Source of the DNA: Aquimarina spinulae
GTDB taxonomy: Bacteria; Bacteroidota; Bacteroidia; Flavobacteriales; Flavobacteriaceae
Reading direction: 5' to 3'
Assembly (NCBI RefSeq): GCF_943373825.1
Contig: NZ_CALSBP010000002.1
Location: 3,337,501-3,401,500, forward strand
DNA: 64,000 bases
The translations under genes and the position numbers were made by a program. Shown here in pieces: positions 56,249 to 64,000 of this stretch. Under the pieces are notes generated by a model. The model was not told the DNA's origin and searched no databases. It saw only the letters and a list, made by a program, of their open reading frames with translations. Every line of letters starts with the position of its first letter. Position 1 is the stretch's first letter.

Positions 56249-56589
56249 AGATAATTTTAACAGTTAGACAATATAAGATTTTAGTAATCAATATTTTAAA
56301 ATTTGGTAGACAAAGGATTATGATATAATTTATGTCTATGGTGTTTTTATGCAAAAATACGGTAGTTTAGTTTCATTTTTCGGGACTGAAGTTTTTTTTT
56401 GAAAGAAAACATATTTTAGTCACTAGAATTATTGGGTGAATTAAATTATATACTGTGTAGATTTTGTAATGAATTTATGACGATTAATGTTAGAATACAA
56501 AGCAAATAATAAGGATGAAGCTTCGTTGTTGATTATAATCTATTCTTAAGTAAAATAAGGTCAGGACTTTTAGGAACTTGCTATAATAG

Positions 56590-56632
56590 AATTACTGTCA
56601 AAAAGTGACATAATTACTGTGAAAAAGTGAAA
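56590..56632 (+). promoter_or_regulatory. 22-base-period direct repeat, possible LytTR-type operator
   Basis: Two copies of a 21-base unit beginning AATTACTGT and containing AAAAAGTGA, 19 of 21 identical, with a 22-base period (two helical turns). Each has ACTGTnAAA, similar to the ACAGTTAAG half-sites of AgrA/LytTR regulators, which also bind pairs 21-22 bases apart. Unit 1 also holds the inverted pair TGTCA / TGACA. A LytTR regulator is encoded 430 bases away. Confidence 0.5.
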
Positions 56633-56664
56633 CTAATTATGGGAGAAGAATCCCTAATTTCGTT

Positions 56665-56764
56665 GCATAATACAAACTCACTTATATTAAGGATAGTCAG
56701 CAAGTGAGAAACAAAATTATATTTCCCCAGACGGCTTTTATACAACAGTATAGAAGCCGTTTTT
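56665..56764 (+). ncRNA. Candidate small RNA of about 100 nt
   Basis: Starts after a -7-like box TAATTTCG (56655-56662), 23 bases downstream of the direct repeat. It contains a stem CTCACTT (56677-56683) / AAGTGAG (56702-56708) and ends in a strong terminator hairpin at 56731-56760. No start codon/frame of useful length is inside. The 5' end is estimated. Confidence 0.45.
56731..56764 (+). terminator. Strong rho-independent terminator with no gene upstream
   Basis: ACGGCTT-T-TATAC, loop AACA, GTATA-G-AAGCCGT: a 12-pair stem with one T/G step, followed by TTTT. No coding gene reads into it from the left, which implies a short non-coding transcript. Confidence 0.75.
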
Positions 56765-57025
56765 GTTTAATTTTTAAAGTTATAGATGCTGTTTCGTGAT
56801 AATAGAAGTTTTCCTACCTTTTTTTAGATCCATTCACCACGAAAACGATACCATTTACCATATTGATTTTGTTGCTATCGATGTGTCAAATAAGTTTGTA
56901 TATCTAAAACAACAAAAACGATGAATAGTATATTTAAAACAAGTGCGTTTTTATTGTCTGTAATCTGTTCTGCCAATCTTATAAAATATTAATACTTTTT
57001 TAATACTGACAGGTTGGTATTTAAA

Positions 57026-57033
57026 TAGCTTTG
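57026..57033 (+). promoter_or_regulatory. -7 promoter box of the LytTR regulator gene
   Basis: TAGCTTTG matches TAnnTTTG and lies 28 bases before the ATG at 57061. Confidence 0.5.
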
Positions 57034-57060
57034 TAGCCTACAGCAAAGAGAGTTATTTTT

Positions 57061-57789
57061 ATGATAAAGAACAAAAAAGTACTAATCGTCGAAGATGAGT
57101 TTTCAATTGCATTAGATATTAAAATTAGCTTAGAGAAATTAGATTATGTTATAGTGGGTATTGCAAGTACTTATAAAGAAGCAATAAAATATAGCGAAGA
57201 AACTATGCCAGATATTGTTATCATGGATATTAATATTTCGGGAGATAAAAATGGTATCGAAGCAGCAGAAGATATTTATGCGAAATATAAAATTCCAATT
57301 GTTTTTCTTACTGCTAATGGAGATGATACTACATTTAAAGAAGCTTTACAATCCAAACCTTTTGGGTTTTTATTAAAACCCTTTAATATAAAAGAGTTGT
57401 CTTTTACGCTACAAATAGCCTTGCAAAAACAATTTGAGAATAAAAGTTCTGGAGGTATGCTTCCTAATAATAAAGTATCAGATACTCTATTTGTTAAGGA
57501 TAAATCTCAGCTTATACGTGTTAAAATAGACGAAATTTTATGGGTAGAGGCTATGGATAATTATACTCAAATTATTACCAGAAATAAAAGAGTTGTGGTA
57601 AATATGTTTTTGAAAGAATTCTATGAAAAAGTACCACAGGATAAATTTTTGAGAATTCATAGGTCATATATGGTAGCATTAGATAAAATTGATAAAATAG
57701 AAAATAGATTTGTTTTTATTGGAGATAAAAATATTCCGGTAAGCAAGGCATATAAAAGTCAATTATTAGAACGATTAGATATTCTATAA
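57061..57789 (+). CDS. LytTR-family response regulator
   Basis: A 242-aa two-component regulator. Receiver domain about 1-120: acidic pair Glu11/Asp12, phospho-acceptor Asp56 (IVIMDINI), Thr in FLTANG and Lys in LLKPFN. LytTR DNA-binding domain about 140-240: LFVKDKSQLIRVKIDEILWV, then FLRIHRSYMVALDKIDKIEN and IPVSKAYKSQLLERL. LytTR proteins bind paired direct repeats about 21-22 bases apart. The kinase gene follows after two bases, so they are partners. Targets are unknown; nearby candidates are the direct repeat at 56590 and the toxin-type locus. Confidence 0.93.
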   Translation: MIKNKKVLIVEDEFSIALDIKISLEKLDYVIVGIASTYKEAIKYSEETMPDIVIMDINISGDKNGIEAAEDIYAKYKIPIVFLTANGDDTTFKEALQSKPFGFLLKPFNIKELSFTLQIALQKQFENKSSGGMLPNNKVSDTLFVKDKSQLIRVKIDEILWVEAMDNYTQIITRNKRVVVNMFLKEFYEKVPQDKFLRIHRSYMVALDKIDKIENRFVFIGDKNIPVSKAYKSQLLERLDIL

Positions 57790-57791
57790 AT

Positions 57792-59729
57792 ATGAAGGAA
57801 ATAGTATGTTTTTTAGAGAGATATAGTTATCTCTTTTTTTTATTTTTTTATGCTTCGGTAAATGCACAAACTGATAGTTTGGAACAAAAACTGGTGACAG
57901 CATCTAAACAGGAAAAAATAGAAATCTATAAACAATTAGTTAATACATATAGCAAGATAGATATAGAAAAAGCCCTTGATTATGGAAGGCAAGGATTAGA
58001 ATTAGTGAAGGATGAATATACTAAGGATACAGGTTTTTTTTATTTAAGAATGGGAAATTTCTATAATGCTAAATCAGAACATGAAAAGGCATTGTTTTAT
58101 AATAAAAAAATGCTAAAGGTTGCAAAAAGATTACAATATGAATTGGGAGTTGCAAAGAGTTATCAAAATATTGGAGTAACCTATGTCAAAATGGGGAATT
58201 ATAACCAGGCTCTGGATAATTATTTAAAAGCACTTAAAATCTATGAAGCTCTGGAGGAAGAGAATTTTATTGTTGGAATAACAGGTAACATAGGTTCTTT
58301 ATATTCTTGTAGGCTGAAAGATGATGAGAATGGATTAATATACTACAATAGGGCATTAACATTATCTAAAAAAATTGGAAACGAAGAATTTAGAGCTCAT
58401 ATTTTGGGTGCTATTGGTGAAATGTATATACGTCAAAAAGAGTCTAAAAAGGCCAAAAAGATGTTAGAAGAATCTATTAGCATTGCTGAAAAAACAAATT
58501 ATACTGAAGTTATTATATCGGGATATAATAATCTATCTCAAATAAATGTAGAAGAAAAAAGGTTTAATAAAGCTATAGGATATACTAAAAAAGCATTACA
58601 GATTGTATTAGAAAGAGGGTCTTCAGAAGATATTACATTATCATATTTAACATTGGGAGATATCTATGATAAACTCGAAAATATTAAAACAGCAACATTT
58701 TATTATGATAAAGCGTTGTTGACAGCTACAGAAACAAAAGCTTTACCGCAACTATCAAGAGTATACCAGGCACTTCATAAGTATTCTAACAAGAAAAAAG
58801 AATATAAAAAAAGTTATGAATATCTATTAAAATACAATACAGTTAAAGATTCATTATTTTCAGAGGAAAAACATAAACAGCTTCGAGAGATACAAGCAAA
58901 GTTTGATTTAGAAAACAAAGAAAAAGAAGTCGAAATACTAACCAAAGAAAATAAGATAAAGGTTTTAGAAAATGAAAGTCAGAGAACTACGCAAATTGTA
59001 TTGATAACAGGATTAGTAGCACTAATACTAGTATTGGTAACACTATTGTATGCATACAAAGACAAGCAAAAAACCAATAGAATTCTCGCAGAAAAAAACA
59101 GTAAGATATCTCAAGCCCTTAAAGATCGAGAAATACTATTAAAAGAAGTGCACCATCGAGTGAAAAATAACTTGCAAATTGTGTCTAGTTTACTAAATCT
59201 ACAGGATAAATTTAGTGAGCATAAAAGTGCTGCAGAGATTTTACAAGAGATTCAGAACAAAATACAGGCGATGGCAATTATTCATGAAAAACTGTACAAG
59301 TCTAGTGATTTATCCTTGATTAATTTACAGACGTATTTAGATGGTTTGCTAACTCATTTCAAGACCAGCTATCAGCTTTCTGAACGAAACATAACAATAA
59401 ATAGAACGATAGAAGATATTAATTTAGATATGGATTATCTGGTTCCTTGTGGTTTAATTGTTAATGAGATTATTGCAAATAGTATTAAGCACGCTTTTCG
59501 AGATAATCAAGGAGGGCAAATTAGTATAGAAGCTTCTAGAAATAAAGACCAATATATCCTTACGGTAAAAGATACAGGAGTTGGTTTTCCAGAAGATTTT
59601 AAGATAGAAAATAGTCGATCTCTTGGGATGCAACTCATACAAGGGTTAACTCAACAAATTAACGGATCAATACATATTATTTCTAATCCAGGAGCTTACT
59701 ATACCATTACATTTAATATTACCACGTAA
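57792..59729 (+). CDS. TPR-containing sensor histidine kinase (HisKA_2/HWE-like)
   Basis: A 645-aa kinase. Signal peptide to about 26 (VNAQ), then about seven TPR repeats exported to the periplasm (about 30-350; e.g. GVAKSYQNIGVTYVKMGNYN, ALDNYLKALKIYEAL). A coiled coil (about 365-395) and one membrane helix (about 400-422, VLITGLVALILVLVTLLYAY) follow. The HisKA_2 domain has phospho-acceptor His454 in EVHHRVKNNLQIVSSLL, and the HATPase domain has NEIIANSIKHAF and DTGVGFP. The periplasmic TPRs probably sense a protein or envelope signal. Pairs with the LytTR regulator. Confidence 0.93.
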   Translation: MKEIVCFLERYSYLFFLFFYASVNAQTDSLEQKLVTASKQEKIEIYKQLVNTYSKIDIEKALDYGRQGLELVKDEYTKDTGFFYLRMGNFYNAKSEHEKALFYNKKMLKVAKRLQYELGVAKSYQNIGVTYVKMGNYNQALDNYLKALKIYEALEEENFIVGITGNIGSLYSCRLKDDENGLIYYNRALTLSKKIGNEEFRAHILGAIGEMYIRQKESKKAKKMLEESISIAEKTNYTEVIISGYNNLSQINVEEKRFNKAIGYTKKALQIVLERGSSEDITLSYLTLGDIYDKLENIKTATFYYDKALLTATETKALPQLSRVYQALHKYSNKKKEYKKSYEYLLKYNTVKDSLFSEEKHKQLREIQAKFDLENKEKEVEILTKENKIKVLENESQRTTQIVLITGLVALILVLVTLLYAYKDKQKTNRILAEKNSKISQALKDREILLKEVHHRVKNNLQIVSSLLNLQDKFSEHKSAAEILQEIQNKIQAMAIIHEKLYKSSDLSLINLQTYLDGLLTHFKTSYQLSERNITINRTIEDINLDMDYLVPCGLIVNEIIANSIKHAFRDNQGGQISIEASRNKDQYILTVKDTGVGFPEDFKIENSRSLGMQLIQGLTQQINGSIHIISNPGAYYTITFNITT

Positions 59730-59827
59730 TCTAGAAAAACGAATCAGCTTTACCCTGTATTTTAATACATTCACCAAATAAAGAGTGTGATGTACCATAT
59801 TAATTTAGAAACCATATAAAGGGAATA

Positions 59828-59835
59828 TAGATTTG
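59828..59835 (+). promoter_or_regulatory. -7 promoter box TAGATTTG
   Basis: Exact TAnnTTTG match 24 bases before the ATG at 59860. It overlaps an upstream in-frame start at 59833, which supports the later start. Confidence 0.5.
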
Positions 59836-59859
59836 CTTGATAAATTTAAAAAACAAGCA

Positions 59860-61017
59860 ATGAGACATATTATAAAATTATCAAATATTGGAAGTGTTAT
59901 TTTCTCTGTATTTTTTATGATTAGCTGTAATTCTAGCGATGATGATTCTACAATTCTAACACCTGGGATTACGATAGAAGAAGGAAAACTTAAGGACTTT
60001 CCATTATTTGGAATACAATACAAAGAAATAAATATTGTTGATCCAGAGATTGTAGAAAATAAAGAAGTGAAATACGGAGATATTAAAATTACTGTATCTA
60101 GTACAACTTCTTTAGATAATATAAGTGCATCTATAACATCGGCAGAGCTCAACCTGAGTAAGTTTAGTATTTCTCCTGGTAATGAGATCGGATTATCTTA
60201 TGAAGATCAAAAGATAAATGTATATACAATTAGAGCTGCCATTGGCGACAAAGAAGAGTTACTTCATTATAATGTTAGTATTGTAAAAGAAGTAGAGCCA
60301 GTACCAGAAACTCTAAAAATAACAAACTTCACTTTTGAAAAAAGTAAAAACCCAGGTTTGCCAAATGATATCACGATTTCAAGAACTATTGAAGATACAG
60401 GAAGAGATAAGATATATCTTTTTGTACCTCTGGGGACAGATTTTACAAAGCTAATACCTACTATTACCTATGATGGAACAAAGCTTTTTTATACCCAGGA
60501 TTCTTCTGTAGCGCCTGTAGACATGGATGCAGAATATCCTGATGGAAACGCAAGTATTGATTTTAAATATCCTAAGAATTTTATATTAGCAGTTAAGGAC
60601 AAGAATAATGATAAACTTAGAACTACTACAGTAATTGTTGATGTAATAAACCCTCTTGAAATAGAAACAGTATCTATTACAACCCCAGATGCAACAGAAG
60701 GAAATTCAGAAACATTTACAGTTACAAAATGGATTAATCAAGGAAATCATATACTCGAATATGAAAAAGCTACTACCTATGAAAATCAAGAGCCCATAAC
60801 TCCTACCAGAGTGATTACAGCTCGTAGAACTTTACCTTCAGGAGGGTTAATACCAGGTGAAAGCAGAGATGTATCAGTAACAGTAAATTCTAGAGATTAC
60901 CCACAGGGGACGTATAAAACGACAGCAGTATTTTACCCCAGCATAAAATATAATAAAGGAATTGATGATGTATTAGAATCCGTAAAACTAAGCATTACTT
61001 CAAAAATCGTTAAATAA
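59860..61017 (+). CDS. Surface lipoprotein of unknown function
   Basis: A 385-aa lipoprotein (lipobox MISC, Cys23, followed by NSSDDDS, a probable surface-export signal). Residues about 60-145 and 150-265 resemble the tandem beta domains of DUF5018-like surface lipoproteins. Residues about 270-385 (SITTPDATEGNSETFTVTKW, GLIPGESRDVSVTVNSRDYP) look like a CARDB or Ig-like adhesion domain. No enzyme motif. It follows the kinase gene by 130 bases with its own -7 box and ends at a strong terminator. Function unknown. Confidence 0.7.
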   Translation: MRHIIKLSNIGSVIFSVFFMISCNSSDDDSTILTPGITIEEGKLKDFPLFGIQYKEINIVDPEIVENKEVKYGDIKITVSSTTSLDNISASITSAELNLSKFSISPGNEIGLSYEDQKINVYTIRAAIGDKEELLHYNVSIVKEVEPVPETLKITNFTFEKSKNPGLPNDITISRTIEDTGRDKIYLFVPLGTDFTKLIPTITYDGTKLFYTQDSSVAPVDMDAEYPDGNASIDFKYPKNFILAVKDKNNDKLRTTTVIVDVINPLEIETVSITTPDATEGNSETFTVTKWINQGNHILEYEKATTYENQEPITPTRVITARRTLPSGGLIPGESRDVSVTVNSRDYPQGTYKTTAVFYPSIKYNKGIDDVLESVKLSITSKIVK

Positions 61018-61051
61018 TTAGAATAATTTTTTAGGAGTATAAGAACTAAAC

Positions 61052-61085
61052 AAAAAAAGTCACGGCTTATACCGTGACTTTTTTT
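61052..61085. terminator. Bidirectional terminator
   Basis: 14-base stem AAAAAAAGTCACGG / CCGTGACTTTTTTT with loop CTTATA between convergent genes; works in both directions. Confidence 0.85.
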
Positions 61086-61104
61086 GTGCTTATTTTATAA
61101 AATG

Positions 61105-64000
61105 TTATGCTGTTGTAGTTACTGCTGGTATTACTGCAACTTTCTTTTTACTAAACCTAATTTTAATACGGTGTACAATAAAGAATAGCACCGGAACAAT
61201 AATTAAGGTCAGGAATGTGGCTATGATTAGTCCATAGATAACGGTCCAGGCTAGTGGCCCCCAGAAAATTACATTATCACCACCCATATATATTTTTGGA
61301 TTAAACTCAGAAAATAAAGAGAAAAAATCTATGTTTAACCCTATTGCCAGAGGTATTAATCCTAATACTGTAGTAATTGCAGTTAATAATACTGGTCGTA
61401 AACGAGCCCTACCTCCTTTAATGATTACTTTCATTACTTCTTCATTGGGTAACAGATCTTTTTCAGGAACATTAAGTTCTACTTTTTTACGATCTATCAA
61501 AAGTTGAGTATAGTCTAGTAGAACTACTCCATTATTTACCACAATTCCGGCTAATGAAATAATCCCCATCATTGTCATCATGATTACAAATGAAGCTCCG
61601 GTAATTAATATTCCTCCAAAAACACCTATAAAACTTAGGAAAATGGCAATCATGATTATAGTAGGTTTCGAGATTGAGCTAAACTGAAAAATAAGAATTA
61701 ACATAATAAGTCCAAGCCCAGAAAAGAAAGCACCCATTAAAAATTTCATTTGTTTGTCTTGTTCTTCTATCTGACCTGTGTAATCAATTTCAACATCTTT
61801 TGGAGGTTTCGAAAAACTAGCCATTTCGGTTTTGATCTGGGATACAATTGCTCCGGCATCTGTATAACCAGGTTGAAGACCGGAGTATACTGTAACTACT
61901 CTTTTGGCTTTTTTATGCTTAATAGCACTAAAAGAGGAAGTATTTTTTTGCGAAGCTACTGTAGAAACAGGTATCTCTTTTAGTTTTCCTGTAGCTTGAT
62001 CTCTAAATGTAATATTTTGGTTAAACAGCGCGCTTGTATTATATCGATTAACTTCATTAAATCGCACATAGATATCATAATCTTCTCCTTCTTTTTTATA
62101 AACTCCGGCTTTTTCTCCAAAGATTGAACGACGTAATTGATTACCAACCTGGCCGGCAGCCACACCTAATTCACCTGCTTTTTCACGATCTACAACCACT
62201 TGCATAGCAGGTTTCCCTTTATTAACATCAATTTTTAATTCCTCAATACCAGGGATGTTTTTTTCATTAATAAAGTTACGCATTTGTTCTGCAATATTGA
62301 TCAGTTCGTCATAATCGGGCCCCTCGATTTCAATATTAATAGGGTATCCTGCAGGAGGACCTACTGCATCTTTTTCTACAGAAATAGCAACCCCAGGATA
62401 AATTCCTTTTAAGGCATCCTGTACTTTTTGGCGAAGTACTTCAGAATCTTTTCCTTTTCTGAATTTGTATTCCCTCATCACCGCTATGATTTTAGCACGA
62501 TGTGGCATTTCTGCACTGCTTCCTCCATCGGTTTGTGGATTAAATGCACCTTCTCCTACTTGAGAAACCGCAGTTTCTACCAAGAAATTATGATCTTTTC
62601 CTTCTATATATTCCTTACTGTTTAAGACAGCATATACCCTCTTTTCGATATCAATAGTAATTTCATTGGTTTTTTTGATATCAGTACCCTGCGGATATTC
62701 AATATAAACGATAATTTGGTTGGGTTTGTTATCAGGAAAGAATTCAATTTTAGTACGTTGATTCCCAACAGAAGCTCCAAACATTGCAAATACAATAAAT
62801 AGGAGTAAAAATGTTCCAAAGGTAAATCCATAGACACGCCATCCTTTTAAAGCAAAGGCTAGAAATTTTTGATATTTATTTTCTAACCAGGCCAGAATTC
62901 TTTTTTGAAAGAAATTTGCCCCTTTTTTAAGCACATATTTGTATACCCAGAACATGATTGCAGTAAAGATCATAAGGCTTCCTAAGCCTCTTACAGCTCC
63001 TCCAAAGATGAGTATAAAAATACCAATACCTCCTAAAATAGCACTTAAGCGTATCAATTGTTTTACAGAGAGTTCTTTTTCTCCAATTTCCATAAATTGG
63101 GAAACCAACATAGAGTTAATAAATATCGCTACAAATAGAGAGGATCCAAGTACTACCGATAAAGTAATAGGGAAATATATCATAAACTGTCCCATTACAC
63201 CAGGCCACATTCCTAAAGGAACGAATGCTGCTACTGTAGTCAAAGTCGAGATGATTATTGGAAATGCAATTTCACCAATACCTTTTTTTGCGGCTTGTAT
63301 TCTCGACATGCCTTCTTCTTCCATCAAACGGTATACATTTTCTACTACTACAATACCATTATCTACCAACATTCCTAATCCCATGATTAATGCAAATAGG
63401 ATCATAGTATTCATAGTATATCCCAAAGCAGATAGAATCATAAAGGACATAAACATAGACATAGGAATAGCAAACCCAACAAATAATGCGTTTCTAAATC
63501 CTAAGAAGAACATCAATACTCCAACCACCAATATGATCCCGAAAATAATATTGTTGACCAGATCATTTACCTGGTTAATAGTTTTCGAAGATTCATCGTT
63601 AGCAATATTTATATTTAAATCCTTAGGGAATACATTTTCTTCGGCATCTACTATGATTTTCCTTATTTTTTCGGCAGCTTCGACCATGTTTTTACCAGAG
63701 CGTTTTTTAACTTCGAGCATGACTACATTGTTCCCAAAATCTCTGGCATAAGTAGTTTTGTCTTCATCTCTAAAAGTTACTTTGGCAATATCACGCAAAT
63801 ACACTGCACCATCCTGAGATTTAACAACAAAATCATCTAATTGTAAAGGATTATTGATTTCACCTAATATTCTAATAGTACGTCTTTGTCCATTAGTAAT
63901 CATATTTCCGGCAGACATAGTAATATTTCCATTACGGATTGCATTAATGATATCATCAAAACTTACTTTGGCAGCCATCATTTTATAGATATCCACAGCA
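61105..64000 (-). CDS. RND efflux permease (AcrB/HAE1-like), N-terminus cut by window edge
   Basis: At least 963 residues of an inner-membrane proton-driven pump; the frame stays open to the right edge, so about 180-200 N-terminal residues are missing. Seen are the pore-domain motifs, the TM4 proton-relay segment GMLVDNGIVVVENVYRL (one Asp, with Asn at the second Asp position of AcrB), the large central periplasmic loop, and the second membrane half with GIVVNNGVVLLDYTQLL. The C-terminal tail KKVAVIPAVTTTA is short. Substrate cannot be told. Membrane-fusion and outer-membrane partners are expected upstream, outside the window. Confidence 0.92.
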   Translation of the reverse strand, partial: AVDIYKMMAAKVSFDDIINAIRNGNITMSAGNMITNGQRRTIRILGEINNPLQLDDFVVKSQDGAVYLRDIAKVTFRDEDKTTYARDFGNNVVMLEVKKRSGKNMVEAAEKIRKIIVDAEENVFPKDLNINIANDESSKTINQVNDLVNNIIFGIILVVGVLMFFLGFRNALFVGFAIPMSMFMSFMILSALGYTMNTMILFALIMGLGMLVDNGIVVVENVYRLMEEEGMSRIQAAKKGIGEIAFPIIISTLTTVAAFVPLGMWPGVMGQFMIYFPITLSVVLGSSLFVAIFINSMLVSQFMEIGEKELSVKQLIRLSAILGGIGIFILIFGGAVRGLGSLMIFTAIMFWVYKYVLKKGANFFQKRILAWLENKYQKFLAFALKGWRVYGFTFGTFLLLFIVFAMFGASVGNQRTKIEFFPDNKPNQIIVYIEYPQGTDIKKTNEITIDIEKRVYAVLNSKEYIEGKDHNFLVETAVSQVGEGAFNPQTDGGSSAEMPHRAKIIAVMREYKFRKGKDSEVLRQKVQDALKGIYPGVAISVEKDAVGPPAGYPINIEIEGPDYDELINIAEQMRNFINEKNIPGIEELKIDVNKGKPAMQVVVDREKAGELGVAAGQVGNQLRRSIFGEKAGVYKKEGEDYDIYVRFNEVNRYNTSALFNQNITFRDQATGKLKEIPVSTVASQKNTSSFSAIKHKKAKRVVTVYSGLQPGYTDAGAIVSQIKTEMASFSKPPKDVEIDYTGQIEEQDKQMKFLMGAFFSGLGLIMLILIFQFSSISKPTIIMIAIFLSFIGVFGGILITGASFVIMMTMMGIISLAGIVVNNGVVLLDYTQLLIDRKKVELNVPEKDLLPNEEVMKVIIKGGRARLRPVLLTAITTVLGLIPLAIGLNIDFFSLFSEFNPKIYMGGDNVIFWGPLAWTVIYGLIIATFLTLIIVPVLFFIVHRIKIRFSKKKVAVIPAVTTTA

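Larger units (their letters stand above)
56218..57060. other. Gene-poor region of 843 bases with regulatory elements
   Basis: Between the leftward toxin-type locus and the rightward two-component genes. It contains a -7-like box for the barrel gene (56241-56248), a motif shared with 11613-11632 (inverted, about 56366-56386), a 22-base-period direct repeat (56590-56632), a candidate small RNA (about 56665-56764) and the -7 box of the regulator gene (57026-57033). No protein-coding frame is convincing. Confidence 0.6.

Noticed and set aside
62939..63751. A 270-codon open frame on the plus strand opposite the RND pump gene
   Set aside because: It lies wholly antisense to a clear RND permease, has no signal or domain, and its composition mirrors the hydrophobic codons of the pump. 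It is a shadow frame.
1..64000. CRISPR arrays, tRNA or rRNA genes, insertion sequences
   Set aside because: I saw no regularly spaced repeats with unique spacers, no tRNA-like or rRNA sequence, and no transposase frame in the window.

Overview
The window comes from an AT-rich Bacteroidota genome, most likely a marine member of the Flavobacteriaceae. The evidence is the TAnnTTTG-type -7 boxes, a SusC/SusD pair, type IX secretion (T9SS) C-terminal sorting domains, SprB-type repeats, flavobacterial lipoproteins with acidic residues after the lipidated Cys, and a clade II (Sec/lipoprotein type) nitrous oxide reductase. The genus is not certain; an Aquimarina-like organism is a guess from style only.

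Region 1 (1-8980, + strand) is a nitrous oxide respiration locus: the 3' end of an SCO1/SenC gene, a lipoprotein cytochrome c, a fasciclin lipoprotein, nosZ, a membrane protein, nosL, nosD, nosF, nosY and a polytopic membrane protein. Three Crp/Fnr-type inverted repeats (TGA-N6-TCA) precede the cytochrome, fasciclin and nosZ genes. A strong hairpin after nosZ probably lowers read-through into the maturation genes.

Region 2 (9014-31629) is mostly housekeeping: a surface beta-propeller lipoprotein, a HupE/UreJ-like protein, dCMP deaminase and a CtpA protease, MarC, a DUF3109 protein, class Ia ribonucleotide reductase (nrdB, nrdA) followed by a dNTPase, two tandem lipocalin-like lipoproteins, dxs, a secreted DUF1028 protein, tadA, a cold-shock protein, a ClC channel with an altered gating motif, and aspS. 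Region 3 (31903-36192) is a SusC/SusD pair without neighbouring enzymes.

Region 4 (36305-56217, - strand) is the most interesting part. It is a roughly 20-kb run of seven co-directional genes: an outer-membrane barrel with a periplasmic helical tail (828 aa); a 2096-aa polymorphic-toxin-like protein (Fn3, HELGH zincin, hydrophobic segment, C-terminal ADP-ribosyltransferase with R-S-E residues); a small cytosolic protein in the immunity position; a two-TM protein; a 1588-aa beta-rich exported giant; a multi-Fn3 protein; and an SprB-repeat protein with a T9SS sorting domain. I infer a surface-assembled toxin delivery locus whose mechanism I cannot match to a described system. REP-like inverted repeats sit in the gaps after the toxin/immunity pair.

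Region 5 (56218-64000) holds an 843-bp gene-poor segment with a 22-bp-period direct repeat, a weak promoter and a strong terminator (candidate small RNA). It is followed by a LytTR response regulator and a TPR histidine kinase, a surface lipoprotein, and an RND efflux permease cut by the window edge. The direct repeat resembles LytTR-type operators, so the two-component pair may control the small RNA or the toxin locus; this is inference.
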